Assembly: GCF_900110775.1 (NCBI RefSeq)
Contig: NZ_FOEP01000005.1
Location: 186,001-250,000, forward strand
Length of the DNA stretch: 64,000 bases
Direction: 5' to 3'
From: Thalassovita taeanensis
Lineage (GTDB): Bacteria > Pseudomonadota > Alphaproteobacteria > Rhodobacterales > Rhodobacteraceae
A program made the translations under genes and the position numbers. A model generated the notes under the pieces. The model was not told the origin of the DNA, made no database searches, and saw nothing but the letters and a program-made list of their open reading frames with translations. Positions 51,265-62,050 of the stretch are shown here, piece after piece; the stretch's first letter is position 1, and each line of letters begins with the position of its first letter.

Positions 51265-53514
51265 TTACCCTTTGCGGCGGGGCACTGCATTGGGGCCACG
51301 CGCAGGTTTTCCGCCCGCAGGCTTCCCACCAAACGGCTTTCCGCCCGGCTTTCCGCCGCCGCGAGGCTTGCTTGCCAAAGGTTTGCCGCCCGGCCCCAGC
51401 TTGGTCGACGCATTGGATGCCCCCTTACGGAACGGCGGTTTGGCGGGCGCGTCGGCGCCACCCTCGCCCGGTCCTTTGCGGTGCGGCTTTGCATCACTGC
51501 GATAGGGTTTGTCTTTGCCGTAAGGCTTATCCTTGCCAAAGGGTTTCCCCTCGCCACGCGGTTTGTCCTTTGCGAAACTCTTGCCGTCGGGCTTGCCCTC
51601 TTTCCGATAGGGCTTGGTGTCAGATTGCCCCTCGGTCTTTGCGCGCGGTTTGCGCGGCGCGTCGCCTGCATCCCAGACCCGCTTGGTGCGTGGTGCTGAA
51701 TCGTCGCGCGGTGTTTTGGGCTTATATGCCTCGACAGCGCCTTCCCGTGGAACGCGGGTGGGGGCTTCGGCGCGATCCTCGCGCGGGGGCCGCGCCGGGC
51801 GGTCTTCACGCGGGGCGCGCGGCTCACGCGGTGGGCGCGGCGCTCGGTCCTGACGTGCGCCCGGACCAGGGCGCGAATTCGGGCGGCCCGCAGGCGCAGG
51901 GCGCGGCATCGAGGCCAGATCAGGCGCATCGGCCAGCACGGTCACATTCGCGCCGCGCTCCAGCTCCATCGCGGCACCCAGCGAGCTAACTAGACGTTCG
52001 CGTGCAGGAGCTTTCAATTCGACAAAGGTTTCCTTGTCCTGCACCCGGATCGCACCGATGTCGTCCTTGCTGATGTCGCCAGCGCGGCACAGCATCGGCA
52101 GCAGCCAACGTGCCTCGGCGCGATCTTCGGTGCCGATTGACAGGCTGATCCATGCCGAAGGGCCGAAGGGCGTACGCTCGCGGCGTTCGGCACGGGCGCC
52201 CGGAATCTCAAGCTCTTCAGGGGCGGTGTGACGTGATTCATAGAGACGCAGATAGGCGGTTGCGATCTGCTGTGCGGTGAAGCTTTCGGTCAGCTTGGCG
52301 ACAAAATCGACCTCTGCGGGGAGGGGCGTTTCGTTCCAGACCGGATCTGACAGCAGGCGCTCCTGATCCTTGGCGCGCACTTCGTCTGCGGAAGGTGTCG
52401 GGCCCCATTCGGCTTTGACCTTGGCGAAATGCAGCAGGCGGTCGGCCTTTTTGTGGGTGCGATGGCTTACGATCAGCGCCGAAACGCCTTTGCGTCCGGC
52501 GCGCCCGGTACGGCCCGACCGATGCAGAAGAGTTTCTGAGTTCGAGGGCAGTTCGGCATGAACCACCAGATCAAGTTTGGGCAGGTCGATCCCGCGAGCG
52601 GCCACATCGGTCGCCACGCAGACCCGCGCACGTCCGTCACGCATGGATTGCAATGCATGGCTCCGCTCGGTCTGGCTCAACTCGCCGGACAGCGCAACGA
52701 CCGAAAAACCGCGATTCGACAGCCGCGCGGTCATGCGGCTGACCATTGCGCGGGTGTTGCAGAACACGATGGCGTTTTCCGATTCGTAGTACCGCAGCAC
52801 GTTGATCACGGCGCCCTCGGTGGCCTCGGGCGCGGCGCTGTAGGCGCGATATTCGATGTCGGCATGCTGGGCGCCGCCGCCCGCAGTGCTGACGCGAATT
52901 GCGTCGTCTTTCATATAAGAGCGCGACAGCCCCTCGATCCCGCGCGGCACGGTGGCCGAGAACATCAGCGTGCGACGGTCCTCGGGGGCCTTGCTGAGAA
53001 TGAATTCCAGATCCTCGGCAAAGCCCAGGTCCAGCATCTCATCGGCTTCGTCCAGCACCACGGCGCGAATATCGCTCAGGTCGATACTGTTGCGCTTGAT
53101 GTGGTCGACCAGACGGCCCGGCGTGGCGACAACGACATGCGCCCCGCGTTCCAGCGCCCGACGTTCATCGCGCATGTCCATACCGCCCACGCAAGAGGCC
53201 AGAACCGCGCCCGCCTCGGCATAGAGCCATTCAAACTCGCGCCGGACCTGAAGTGCCAGTTCGCGGGTCGGCGCGATGATCAGCGCCAGCGGTGCTGCGG
53301 GGCGGGGCAGGCGATCGACCCCCTCCAGCAGTGTCGGTGCAATCGCCAGACCAAACCCCACCGTCTTGCCCGAACCGGTCTGAGCCGAGACAAGCAGGTC
53401 CGCTTCGACGAGATCGGCGCGGGTCATCTCCTGCTGCACAGGGGTCAGCTGTTCATAGCCACGCTTTTCAAGAGCAGAGGCCAAAGGCTGCGGGATTGGG
53501 AAAGTTTCGGTCAT
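51265..53514 (-). CDS. DEAD-box RNA helicase (DeaD/CsdA-like) with long basic tail
   Basis: 749 residues. Q motif and AQTGSGKT (44-51), PTRELALQV, VVLDEADEMLDLGF, SATVPRG, and HRSGRTGRAGRKG. A DbpA/CsdA-type RNA-binding domain follows (ISLSIGTEDRAEARWLLPML, AIRVQDKETFVEL). The last ~230 residues are a low-complexity Pro/Arg then Lys/Gly-rich tail with repeated KPFGKDKPYGKDKPY-type units, likely disordered and RNA-binding. Unwinds RNA in ribosome assembly or decay. Start at 53512-53514; the frame stays open for a further 133 codons upstream without plausible sequence. Confidence 0.94.
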   Translation of the reverse strand: MTETFPIPQPLASALEKRGYEQLTPVQQEMTRADLVEADLLVSAQTGSGKTVGFGLAIAPTLLEGVDRLPRPAAPLALIIAPTRELALQVRREFEWLYAEAGAVLASCVGGMDMRDERRALERGAHVVVATPGRLVDHIKRNSIDLSDIRAVVLDEADEMLDLGFAEDLEFILSKAPEDRRTLMFSATVPRGIEGLSRSYMKDDAIRVSTAGGGAQHADIEYRAYSAAPEATEGAVINVLRYYESENAIVFCNTRAMVSRMTARLSNRGFSVVALSGELSQTERSHALQSMRDGRARVCVATDVAARGIDLPKLDLVVHAELPSNSETLLHRSGRTGRAGRKGVSALIVSHRTHKKADRLLHFAKVKAEWGPTPSADEVRAKDQERLLSDPVWNETPLPAEVDFVAKLTESFTAQQIATAYLRLYESRHTAPEELEIPGARAERRERTPFGPSAWISLSIGTEDRAEARWLLPMLCRAGDISKDDIGAIRVQDKETFVELKAPARERLVSSLGAAMELERGANVTVLADAPDLASMPRPAPAGRPNSRPGPGARQDRAPRPPREPRAPREDRPARPPREDRAEAPTRVPREGAVEAYKPKTPRDDSAPRTKRVWDAGDAPRKPRAKTEGQSDTKPYRKEGKPDGKSFAKDKPRGEGKPFGKDKPYGKDKPYRSDAKPHRKGPGEGGADAPAKPPFRKGASNASTKLGPGGKPLASKPRGGGKPGGKPFGGKPAGGKPARGPNAVPRRKG

Positions 53515-54368
53515 GAGCGGATATAGTCCTTTGCGGCGCGTGGCACGTCCCGAAGGGCCGGGGGCCGAACTGCGCAGCTTATTGAAGCGCCCGCACCTAC
53601 CCGGTTCCGAACCCGAAGTATAGCGGTATTCTTGCCGATCTGGTGATCGTTTTGGCGGTATTCTGTGTGTTTTCGGCCGAAATGAGCTGATTTTGCGGGG
53701 CGCAGGTCGGAACAGCACGGTGAATGGCGTCTGGGCTGGTGGGTTCTGGGAAAGTCTGGAACCTGCGGTCGCATCGGGGCATCTTTGCGAATCAAATCCC
53801 CGTGTCACGGATGTGATGCGGGTTGAATCGGCCGAATTCTTCTGATTTTTCGCGTTTTTGATAAACGGGTTCGGCGCGATCTGCGCGAAATCTGGAAAAA
53901 TTCGGGATATCATGGAACTTTTTTCGCCGAGCTATTCTCTACCATATGTTGTGCTGAAGGTCTGAGTGGCAACTATTTCAGCCAAGGATTTACAGTTTTG
54001 TCGACAATATTTGGTTTTTGGCGGCTGTGGCCAACTAGGGCTGGTGTTTTTGAGGGGCAAATTCCTGTTGAATACCATGAAGTCCCATGTCATACCTAAA
54101 TCACGAGATGAGGACGGGAACAGGGGCATCAAGACCCCGAAAAAACAACCCAAGTTAAGGTTTCATACAGGCCCCGCTTTCATCAAATAAAATGACAGAT
54201 CCGGCGCGCAAGCGAGCAGACATCCCCCCAGGTGGTTTGCGCAGTTGGACAATCCCCGCACAGCGGGACGAGGGCGGCGGATAGGGCAGTGGCAGCAGCT
54301 CTATCCGCCGTTTCGTTTTCTGGGGCTTCAATAAATTTCCGGGGGCAGCAAGAGGGACGGCCAGGACA
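53515..54368. other. 854-bp intergenic region between the helicase and mraZ
   Basis: No supported gene or RNA. It should hold the divergent promoters of the DEAD-box helicase (cold-shock-type helicases often have long leaders) and of the dcw cluster. I could not identify a convincing MraZ-box array. Confidence 0.5.
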
Positions 54369-54875
54369 GTGGGTCTGAGTTTCAGAGGTGAGTTCAGCCA
54401 AAAGGTTGACGGTAAGGGTCGGATGTCGATCCCTGCCGATTTTCGCCGTGTGCTCGAATCCGGGGATCCTGACTTTCCCGAAAAGAATGCCAACCCCCGC
54501 ATGGTCGTGCTGTATGGCGCGCATCTGAAAAACTGTCTGCACGCCTATACGATTGAAGCGATGGCCGAGATCGAGGCTGGTATCAAGGCATTGCCGCGCG
54601 GCTCGGTCGCGCGTGATCAGGCCAGCCGGATGATCCTTGGCAAATCGTGGGAAACCGAGGTTGACCGCGATGGTCGCATCATCCTGCCGAAAGACCGGCG
54701 GGAGCAGATCAAGCTTGAGGGCGAGGCCGTGATGGTGGCGATGGGCGATTTCTTTGAGATATGGAATGCCGAAACCCACGCGGCAGTTGAAACTGCAAAA
54801 ATCGAGAAGTTCCTGGCAGAGATGCCCGATGGCTTCGATCCACTGACACTTCTGGATGGTGCGAAAGGGGCGTAA
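54369..54875 (+). CDS. mraZ: MraZ transcriptional regulator of the dcw cluster
   Basis: 168 residues, AbrB-like double-SpoVT fold: FRGEFSQKVDGKGRMSIPADFR (first half) and WETEVDRDGRIILPKDRREQ (second half), each with the DxxGR-[MI]-x-[IL]-P motif. A DNA-binding repressor of its own operon in other bacteria. GTG start at 54369. Slightly longer than the usual ~150 residues. First gene of the cluster, 3 bp before rsmH. Confidence 0.95.
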   Translation: MGLSFRGEFSQKVDGKGRMSIPADFRRVLESGDPDFPEKNANPRMVVLYGAHLKNCLHAYTIEAMAEIEAGIKALPRGSVARDQASRMILGKSWETEVDRDGRIILPKDRREQIKLEGEAVMVAMGDFFEIWNAETHAAVETAKIEKFLAEMPDGFDPLTLLDGAKGA

Positions 54876-54878
54876 GAC

Positions 54879-55871
54879 ATGGCCGAAGCGGTCTCTTCCC
54901 CGGATCAAGCGCCCCACATTCCCGTTTTGCTGCGTCCGCTGATCAAGGCGGTATCGCCGGTTAAGGGTGTTTGGCTGGACGGGACATTTGGGGCGGGCGG
55001 GTATACGCGTGCATTGCTGGCCGCAGGAGCGGACAAGGTGATTGCGGTCGATCGCGATCCGCTGGCGTTTGAAATGGCAGCCCCCTGGGCTGCGGCCTAT
55101 GGCGACCGGATCGAGATGGTCGAAGGCGTGTTTTCTCGGCTTGATGACTATGCCAGTGATCTGGATGGCGTGGTGCTGGATCTGGGTGTCAGCTCGATGC
55201 AGATCGACCTGGCCGAGCGCGGATTTTCCTTCATGAAAGACGGGCCGCTGGATATGCGGATGAGCCAATCCGGCCCCTCGGCTGCCGATATGGTGAATGA
55301 GGCGGAAGAGGGCGATCTGGCCGATATTCTGTATCAATACGGTGAAGAACGGGCCAGCCGCCGCATTGCCCGCGCCATCGTGCGCGAGCGAGAGCTGGCG
55401 CCCATTACCACCACGCTGCGCCTTGCCAGTATCATCGAAAAATGCCTGCCCCGGTCCAAACCGGGCCAATCGCACCCCGCGACGCGCAGCTTTCAGGCGC
55501 TGCGGATCGCGGTGAATGACGAATACGGCGAGCTGATCGGCGGGCTTGAGGCGGCAGAGCGGGCGCTGAAGCCCGGCGGGCAACTCGCCGTGGTGACCTT
55601 CCACTCCATCGAAGACCGGATGGTGAAGCGCTTTCTTCAGGCGCGATCGGGCGGGGCGGGGCGGTCAAACCGCTATGCCCCCGAAACCATCGAGGAACAG
55701 CCCCAATTCATCGTCAAAAGCCGCAAGGCCATTGGCCCCGATGAACAGGAGCTTGAGGAAAATCCACGCTCGCGCAGCGCCAAGCTGCGGGTGGCGATCC
55801 GCACCGATGCCCCGGCGGGCACAACCGATCGCAAGGCGCTTGGGATGCCGATGTTGAAGGGAAAAGGGTAA
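54879..55871 (+). CDS. rsmH: 16S rRNA (cytosine1402-N4) methyltransferase
   Basis: 330 residues. SAM-binding motif [36 protein letters not shown], the family insertion [15 protein letters not shown], and C-terminal [13 protein letters not shown]. Methylates C1402 in the ribosomal decoding centre. Its stop overlaps ftsL by TAATG. Confidence 0.97.
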   Translation: MAEAVSSPDQAPHIPVLLRPLIKAVSPVKGVWLDGTFGAGGYTRALLAAGADKVIAVDRDPLAFEMAAPWAAAYGDRIEMVEGVFSRLDDYASDLDGVVLDLGVSSMQIDLAERGFSFMKDGPLDMRMSQSGPSAADMVNEAEEGDLADILYQYGEERASRRIARAIVRERELAPITTTLRLASIIEKCLPRSKPGQSHPATRSFQALRIAVNDEYGELIGGLEAAERALKPGGQLAVVTFHSIEDRMVKRFLQARSGGAGRSNRYAPETIEEQPQFIVKSRKAIGPDEQELEENPRSRSAKLRVAIRTDAPAGTTDRKALGMPMLKGKG

Positions 55872-56218
55872 TGCGCAGCTTTTTCTATGTCCTGACTGCA
55901 ATGGCTGTGATCGGGCTGGCCTTCTGGGCCTATCACGAGAATTACGAGACGCAGGCCGCGCTGGACGATACCGAACAATTGCAGCAATCCATCGGTCAGG
56001 CCCGCGCGCGTCTGGCGGTGCTCAAGGCCGAATGGGCCTATCTGAACCGCCCCGACCGGCTGCGTGAACTGGCTGACCTTAATTATGAAAGTCTGGGCTT
56101 GTTGCCACTGGCACCCGAGCAGTTCGGCAAGGCGGATCAGGTCGCTTATCCGGCGCATGACAGCGATCTGCTTGTGACAACCCCGGTCGACGTATCCTCG
56201 ATGGAGCAGTCCCAATGA
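55871..56218 (+). CDS. ftsL: Cell division protein FtsL
   Basis: 115 residues: one N-terminal membrane helix (FFYVLTAMAVIGLAFWAY), then a periplasmic coiled coil (ALDDTEQLQQSIGQARARLA) and a short C terminus with YLNRPDRLRELADLNYESLG. Bitopic divisome protein that works with FtsB and FtsQ. Identified by topology and position between rsmH and ftsI. Overlaps ftsI by ATGA. Confidence 0.93.
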   Translation: MRSFFYVLTAMAVIGLAFWAYHENYETQAALDDTEQLQQSIGQARARLAVLKAEWAYLNRPDRLRELADLNYESLGLLPLAPEQFGKADQVAYPAHDSDLLVTTPVDVSSMEQSQ

Positions 56219-57999
56219 TTCGCACACCTCTGCGCCCACTTGCCCGTATTTTGGATGCCCGTTCACGCGGCGAGAACCCCGACGCAATTGAGCGCGAGAA
56301 TATCCGCCTGCGGCACGAGGAAATGCGCGACCGGTCGCGCTTGCGTGCCGAGGGGCGGTTGCTGATGTTGGGGGTATTTTTCTTCTGCGCCTTTTCTGTC
56401 GTCGGCCTGAGGATGGGGGCGCTTTCAGCGTCCGAGCCCAGCGAACCCCGCGCCAGCGCTGCCGGGGCGTCGATCGTTGCGCAGCGTGCAGACATTGTGG
56501 ACCGGCAGGGGCGTATTCTGGCAACCAATCTGGAAACCTATTCGCTTTACGCTCAGCCGCCGCAGATGATCAACCCCGAGCGTGCGGCAACCGAATTGGC
56601 GCGGGTATTCCCCGAACTGAAGGCCGAAGATCTGCTGGAAGATTTCACCGGAAAGCGGAAATTCCTTTGGATTCGCAAGAAGTTGAGCCCCGAGCAGAAG
56701 CAGGCCGTGCACGACATTGGTGATCCTGGCCTGATGTTTGGCCCGCGCGAGATGCGGCTTTACCCCAATGGTCGGCTGGCGGCGCATGTATTGGGCGGGG
56801 CCAGTTTTGGCCGCGAGGGCGTCCATGCCGCCGAAGTGATCGGTGTGGCCGGAGTCGAGCGGCAGTTTGATGATCGCCTGCGCGACCCGGCGCAGGATGG
56901 CAAGCCGTTGGAACTGTCACTCGACCTGAGTGTTCAGGCAGCGGCGGAACAGGTGCTGTATGGCGGCATGAAGCTGATGAACGCCAAGGGGGCGGCGGCG
57001 GTCTTGATGGATGTGCATACCGGCGAGATCATCTCGCTGGTCTCGTTGCCCGACTTTGACCCCAATGACCGCCCACGCCCCGCGACCGAGGGCGACGCCA
57101 GCGACAGCCCGCTGTTCAATCGCGCGGTGCAGGGCGTGTATGAGCTTGGTTCGACCTTCAAGATTTTTGCTGTGGCGCAGGCGATGGAGCTGGGACTGGT
57201 CAATCCCGATACGTTGATCAATACCAAAGGCCCGCTGCAATGGGGGCGTCACCGTATTCGGGACTTCCACAACTATGGTAGCGAGCTGAGCATCACGAAA
57301 GTGATCGTGAAATCGTCGAACATCGGCACCGCACGGGTGGCGCAGATGATTGGCGTGGCACGGCAGAAAGAGTTTTTGCGCTCGCTGGGCTTGTTCGAAC
57401 CCACGCATGTCGAGATGTCCGAGGCGCGCGCCGGCAAGCCCCTGTTGCCGCCAAATTGGTCGGAACTGTCCACCATGACGATTTCCTATGGTCACGGGCT
57501 GTCGGCGACGCCGATGCATCTGGCTGCGGGCTATGCCGCGATTGCCAATGGTGGCACTAAGGTGGAACCGACGCTGCTGAAACAATCCGGCCCACAATAC
57601 GGCCCGCGCGTCATGTCCGAAAATACGGCGGCTGCCGCACGCACCATGCTGCGCAAGGTTGTGACCGAAGGCACCGCCAGCTTTGGCGAGGTTGCAGGCT
57701 ATGCCGTGGGGGGCAAGACCGGTACTGCCGACAAACCCAAGGAAAACGGTGGTGGGTACTACAAGGACAAAGTGATTGCCACGTTCGCCAGCATGTTCCC
57801 GGCACATGATCCGAAATATGTGCTGATCGTCACGCTGGACGAACCGGTTGAGACCTCCGGTGCCCAACCGCGCCGCACTGCAGGCTGGACCGCCGTGCCG
57901 GTCGCAGCCGAAATGATCCGTCGCGTCGCGCCGCTTCTGGGGATGCACCCCGAGATTGAACCCGCACAGCTGGCTGATATAACGCTGACATCAAACTAG
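56215..57999 (+). CDS. ftsI: Penicillin-binding protein 3 (septal transpeptidase)
   Basis: 594 residues. One N-terminal membrane helix (~46-66), a PBP dimer domain (DIVDRQGRILATNLETYSLY), and a transpeptidase domain with S313-x-x-K316 (ELGSTFKIF), S367-S-N369 and K501-T-G-T504. Cross-links septal peptidoglycan together with FtsW. Full length. 17 bp before murE. Confidence 0.97.
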   Translation: MIRTPLRPLARILDARSRGENPDAIERENIRLRHEEMRDRSRLRAEGRLLMLGVFFFCAFSVVGLRMGALSASEPSEPRASAAGASIVAQRADIVDRQGRILATNLETYSLYAQPPQMINPERAATELARVFPELKAEDLLEDFTGKRKFLWIRKKLSPEQKQAVHDIGDPGLMFGPREMRLYPNGRLAAHVLGGASFGREGVHAAEVIGVAGVERQFDDRLRDPAQDGKPLELSLDLSVQAAAEQVLYGGMKLMNAKGAAAVLMDVHTGEIISLVSLPDFDPNDRPRPATEGDASDSPLFNRAVQGVYELGSTFKIFAVAQAMELGLVNPDTLINTKGPLQWGRHRIRDFHNYGSELSITKVIVKSSNIGTARVAQMIGVARQKEFLRSLGLFEPTHVEMSEARAGKPLLPPNWSELSTMTISYGHGLSATPMHLAAGYAAIANGGTKVEPTLLKQSGPQYGPRVMSENTAAAARTMLRKVVTEGTASFGEVAGYAVGGKTGTADKPKENGGGYYKDKVIATFASMFPAHDPKYVLIVTLDEPVETSGAQPRRTAGWTAVPVAAEMIRRVAPLLGMHPEIEPAQLADITLTSN

Positions 58000-58016
58000 G
58001 CCAGAAAGGCGGGCAG

Positions 58017-59501
58017 ATGTCAGGGCAGGTCAAAACACTGGGCGAGCTGGGCCTGACGGCGCAATCGGGGCGCATGGTGCAGATCACCGGGTTGGCCGTG
58101 GACAGTCGGTTGGTCAAGGACGGGTTTCTGTTTGCCGCCTTGCCGGGCACCAAGGTGCACGGAGGCGAATTTATTCAATATGCTTTGCGGATGGGCGCAG
58201 CGGCGATCCTGACGGACGCGGCGGGCGCGCGGATCGCGGCGGCGGAACTGGCCGCAAGCTCTGCCGCGCTGATCGTGGCCGAAGACCCGCGTCAGGCGCT
58301 GGCCGGTGCGGCGGCGCTGTGGTTTGGCGCGCAGCCTGCCACGATGGTGGCGGTGACCGGCACCAATGGCAAAACCTCTGTGGCCACCTTTACCCGCCAT
58401 ATCTGGACCGAACTGGGCCATGCTGCCGTTAATCTGGGCACCACCGGGGTCGAGGGCGCCTATGAAGCACCGCTTGCACACACCACGCCTGAACCGATTA
58501 CCCTGCACCGCATCTTGCGTGCCTGTGCGGATGCGGGTGTGACCCACGCGGCAATGGAGGCCTCAAGCCACGGGCTGTCGCAGCGGCGGTTGGACGGGGT
58601 ACAGCTGACGGCGGCGGGATTCACCAACTTCACCCAGGACCATCTGGATTACCACGCCACGTTTGACGAATATTTCGCGGCCAAGGCCGGGCTGTTTGCC
58701 CGGGTGTTGCCGGAAGAGGGCGTGGCGGTGATCAATATCGACGATCCGCGTGGTCAGGATATGGCCGCGATCGCGCTGGACCGCGGACAGCAGGTGATCG
58801 GCGTGGGCCGCGCGCCACGCGCCGACCTGCGGTTGTTGGCACAGCGGTTTGATGCCACTGGGCAAGAGGTGCGCTTTTCCTTCCATGGCAAGGCTCACAA
58901 CGTGCGCCTGCCACTGATCGGCGGCTTTCAGGCCGAAAACGTGCTGCTGGCCGCCGGGTTGGTGATCGGCTGTGGCGAAGACTCCGCGCGGGTGTTCGAA
59001 ACCCTGCCACATCTGGGCACTGTGCGCGGTCGGATGCAGTTGGCCGCGACGCGGGCCAATGGCGCGGCGGTGTTTGTTGATTACGCCCACACGCCCGATG
59101 CCGTGGCCACGGCGCTGAAGGCGTTGCGCCCGCATGTGATGGGGCGCCTGGTGGCAATCGTGGGGGCAGGCGGCGATCGTGACACCACCAAACGCCCACT
59201 GATGGGGCAGGCGGCGGCGGAAAATGCTGATCTGGTGATTGTGACCGACGACAACCCGCGCTCGGAGGACCCGGCCGTGATCCGGCAGGCAGTGATGTTG
59301 GGCTGCCCCGAGGCCAGCGAAGTGGGCGACCGCGCCGAGGCGATCCTGCGCGGCGTTGATGCGCTGGGACCAGGCGACGCTTTGCTGATCGCGGGCAAAG
59401 GCCATGAAAGCGGGCAGACAGTCGGTGACGACGTGTTCCCGTTTGACGATGTGGAACAGGCCAGCGTTGCGGTGGCGGCGCTGGACGGAGGATTGGCATG
59501 A
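58017..59501 (+). CDS. murE: UDP-MurNAc-L-Ala-D-Glu:meso-diaminopimelate ligase
   Basis: 494 residues. Adds the third stem-peptide residue. ATP loop VTGTNGKTSVATF, THAAMEASSHGL, NFTQDHLDYHATFDEYFAAK (with the KAG motif), VDYAHTPDA, and D412-N-P-R415, the signature of meso-Dap rather than lysine specificity. Overlaps murF by ATGA. Confidence 0.97.
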   Translation: MSGQVKTLGELGLTAQSGRMVQITGLAVDSRLVKDGFLFAALPGTKVHGGEFIQYALRMGAAAILTDAAGARIAAAELAASSAALIVAEDPRQALAGAAALWFGAQPATMVAVTGTNGKTSVATFTRHIWTELGHAAVNLGTTGVEGAYEAPLAHTTPEPITLHRILRACADAGVTHAAMEASSHGLSQRRLDGVQLTAAGFTNFTQDHLDYHATFDEYFAAKAGLFARVLPEEGVAVINIDDPRGQDMAAIALDRGQQVIGVGRAPRADLRLLAQRFDATGQEVRFSFHGKAHNVRLPLIGGFQAENVLLAAGLVIGCGEDSARVFETLPHLGTVRGRMQLAATRANGAAVFVDYAHTPDAVATALKALRPHVMGRLVAIVGAGGDRDTTKRPLMGQAAAENADLVIVTDDNPRSEDPAVIRQAVMLGCPEASEVGDRAEAILRGVDALGPGDALLIAGKGHESGQTVGDDVFPFDDVEQASVAVAALDGGLA

Positions 59502-60943
59502 GCTTGTGGACCGCAGCCGAGGCCGCTGCTGCAACCGGGGGACAGGCCGTTGGCGATTGGCAGGTCGACGGGGTGTCGATCGACACCCGCACCCTGCAAG
59601 AGGGCGATCTGTTTGTCGCGCTCAAAGCCGCCCGTGATGGGCACGATTTTGTGGCGCAGGCGCTTGCCCACGGCGCCGGGGCAGCACTGGTCAGCCACCG
59701 CCCCAAGGGCGTGGCCGAGGATGCGCCTTTGCTGATTGTGTCGGATGTTCTGGAGGGGCTAGAGGCGCTTGGCCGCGCAGCCCGTGCCAGAACCAAGGCC
59801 AAAGTGATCGCTGTGACCGGCTCGGTTGGCAAAACCTCGACCAAGGAAATGCTGCGCACTGTGCTGTCGGGGCAGGGCCGCACCCACGCTGCCGAGGCCA
59901 GCTATAACAACCACTGGGGCGTGCCGCTGACGTTGGCGCGGATGCCCGCAGACACGCAGTTTGCCGTGATCGAAATCGGTATGAACCACCCCGGAGAGAT
60001 TGCGCCGTTGGCCCGGATGGCGCGGCCGCATGTGGCGATGATCACCACTGTGGCGGCGGCTCATCTGGAAGCGTTCGACAGCATCGAAGGCATTGCGACC
60101 GAAAAGGCCGCGATCTTTGACGGGCTGGAGCCACGCGGCGTGGCCGTGACCAACGGCGATCTGCCCACCGCCCCCATTCTGGAGGCCGCCGCGCGAGAGC
60201 ATGGGGCCCGGATCATTACGTTCGGAGAGGCCCCGCGCAATCACCACCGGCTGACTGATCTGTCGTTGGTCGATGATGTGACCGTGGCGCAGGGGCGGCG
60301 CTGGCGCAGTCCGATTTTGTTCAAGATCATGGCGGCGGGCCGACATTTTGCGGTTAACGCGATGGGGGTTTTGGCGGTGGTCCATGCGCTGCGACTGGAC
60401 CCAACCATGGCGGCTGCGGATCTGGCGCGCTGGGCACCACCTGCGGGCAGGGGGCAGCGCGAAAGGCTGCTGCTGGATTCGGTGATGGAGGATCAGTTTC
60501 TGGATCTGATCGACGACGCATTCAACGCCAACCCGACCTCGATGGCCGCATCCTTGGAGGTTCTGGCGGCTGCCCGCCCGGTGGATGGGATCGGGCGCGT
60601 GTCCAAAGGTCGGCGGATTGCCGTGCTGGGCGATATGCTGGAACTGGGCCCCGACGAGATGGCGCTGCACGAGGCGCTAGCCGATCTGCCCTTCATGGCC
60701 GAGTTGAGCACGGTGCATTGTGTCGGCCCGCGGATGCACCGGCTTTGGTCGCGTCTGCCGCTGGGGCTGCGCGGGGACTGGACGGAAACCGCAGGCAAGA
60801 TGGCCGCACGGGCGCATCGGCTGATTGACGCCGGGGATGTGGTGCTGGTGAAGGGGTCCAAGGGCAGCAAGGTCAGTCAGGTTGTTGACGCCATTCGAAA
60901 ACTGGGCCATGGCGCGCCCCAGACAGACAAAGGGACCGCGTAA
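59498..60943 (+). CDS. murF: UDP-MurNAc-tripeptide:D-Ala-D-Ala ligase
   Basis: 481 residues. VDGVSIDTRTLQEGDLFVAL N-terminal domain, ATP loop VTGSVGKTSTKEML, YNNHWGVPLTLARMP, EIGMNHPGEIAPLARMARP, and DDAFNANPTSMAASLEVL. Completes the pentapeptide precursor. Three bases separate it from mraY. Confidence 0.97.
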   Translation: MSLWTAAEAAAATGGQAVGDWQVDGVSIDTRTLQEGDLFVALKAARDGHDFVAQALAHGAGAALVSHRPKGVAEDAPLLIVSDVLEGLEALGRAARARTKAKVIAVTGSVGKTSTKEMLRTVLSGQGRTHAAEASYNNHWGVPLTLARMPADTQFAVIEIGMNHPGEIAPLARMARPHVAMITTVAAAHLEAFDSIEGIATEKAAIFDGLEPRGVAVTNGDLPTAPILEAAAREHGARIITFGEAPRNHHRLTDLSLVDDVTVAQGRRWRSPILFKIMAAGRHFAVNAMGVLAVVHALRLDPTMAAADLARWAPPAGRGQRERLLLDSVMEDQFLDLIDDAFNANPTSMAASLEVLAAARPVDGIGRVSKGRRIAVLGDMLELGPDEMALHEALADLPFMAELSTVHCVGPRMHRLWSRLPLGLRGDWTETAGKMAARAHRLIDAGDVVLVKGSKGSKVSQVVDAIRKLGHGAPQTDKGTA

Positions 60944-60946
60944 AAT

Positions 60947-62029
60947 ATGCTATATTGGTTAACCGGGCTTTCGGACGGCGGGGATTTCTTCAACCTGTTC
61001 CGCTATATCACTTTCCGTTCCGGCGGGGCGTTCATGACGGCGCTGGTGTTCGGCTTCATCTTCGGTCAGCCCTTGATCAATGTTCTGCGCAAGACACAGG
61101 GCAAGGGGCAGCCAATCCGTGATGACGGCCCCGAGGGGCATTTCGTCAAGGCGGGCACGCCGACCATGGGCGGGTTGCTGATTGTGGGGGCGCTTCTGAC
61201 CTCGACTTTGCTGTGGGCGCGGCTGGATAACCCCTTTGTTTGGCTGGTTCTTTTCGTCACGATGTCGTTTGCGGCAATCGGGTTTGCCGATGATTTCGCC
61301 AAAGTGTCCAAGCAGAACACCAAGGGTGTATCGGGTCGTGTGCGGCTGGGGCTGGGTTTTTTGATCGCGGGCATCGCGGGCTATTGGGCGGCGCAGTACC
61401 ATCCCGAGGGGCTGCAGTACAAACTGGCGCTGCCGGTGTTCAAGGATACGTTGATCAACCTGGGCTATTTGTTCGTGCCGTTTGCGATGATCGTGATCGT
61501 CGGATCGGCCAATGCGGTGAACCTGACAGACGGGCTGGACGGGCTGGCGATCATGCCGGTGATGATCGCCTCGGCCACGTTGGGGGTGATCGCCTATGCC
61601 GTGGGCCGGGTCGATTTCACCGAGTATCTGGATGTGCATTACGTGCCGGGCACAGGGGAAATTCTTGTTTTCGTAGCGGGGCTTGTGGGCGGTGGCCTTG
61701 GGTTCCTGTGGTACAACGCGCCGCCTGCTGCGGTGTTCATGGGCGACACCGGATCGCTGGCTTTGGGCGGGGCGCTGGGGGCGATTGCGGTGGCGACGAA
61801 GCACGAGATCGTGCTGGCGATTGTCGGCGGCTTGTTCGTGGTCGAGGCCCTGAGCGTGATCATTCAGGTGCTGTACTTCAAACGCACCGGCAAGCGGGTT
61901 TTCCTGATGGCGCCGATCCACCATCACTATGAAAAAAAGGGCTGGGCCGAGCCGCAGATCGTGATCCGCTTCTGGATCATCGCGCTTATTCTGGCCATGG
62001 TCGGGCTGGCGACGCTGAAGGTCCGGTAA
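60947..62029 (+). CDS. mraY: Phospho-MurNAc-pentapeptide translocase (lipid I synthase)
   Basis: 360 residues, ten membrane helices. Catalytic Asp motifs: [28 protein letters not shown] and [12 protein letters not shown], plus [12 protein letters not shown] (HHH motif). Joins UDP-MurNAc-pentapeptide to undecaprenyl phosphate. The usual next gene, murD, is not present downstream in this window. Confidence 0.97.
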   Translation: MLYWLTGLSDGGDFFNLFRYITFRSGGAFMTALVFGFIFGQPLINVLRKTQGKGQPIRDDGPEGHFVKAGTPTMGGLLIVGALLTSTLLWARLDNPFVWLVLFVTMSFAAIGFADDFAKVSKQNTKGVSGRVRLGLGFLIAGIAGYWAAQYHPEGLQYKLALPVFKDTLINLGYLFVPFAMIVIVGSANAVNLTDGLDGLAIMPVMIASATLGVIAYAVGRVDFTEYLDVHYVPGTGEILVFVAGLVGGGLGFLWYNAPPAAVFMGDTGSLALGGALGAIAVATKHEIVLAIVGGLFVVEALSVIIQVLYFKRTGKRVFLMAPIHHHYEKKGWAEPQIVIRFWIIALILAMVGLATLKVR

Positions 62030-62050
62030 CGGATTTTCGGGGGACACACG

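Noticed and set aside
53515-53913. 133-residue N-terminal extension of the DEAD-box helicase
   Set aside because: Low-complexity, no start signal, and the family begins at the MTETFPIPQPL start.
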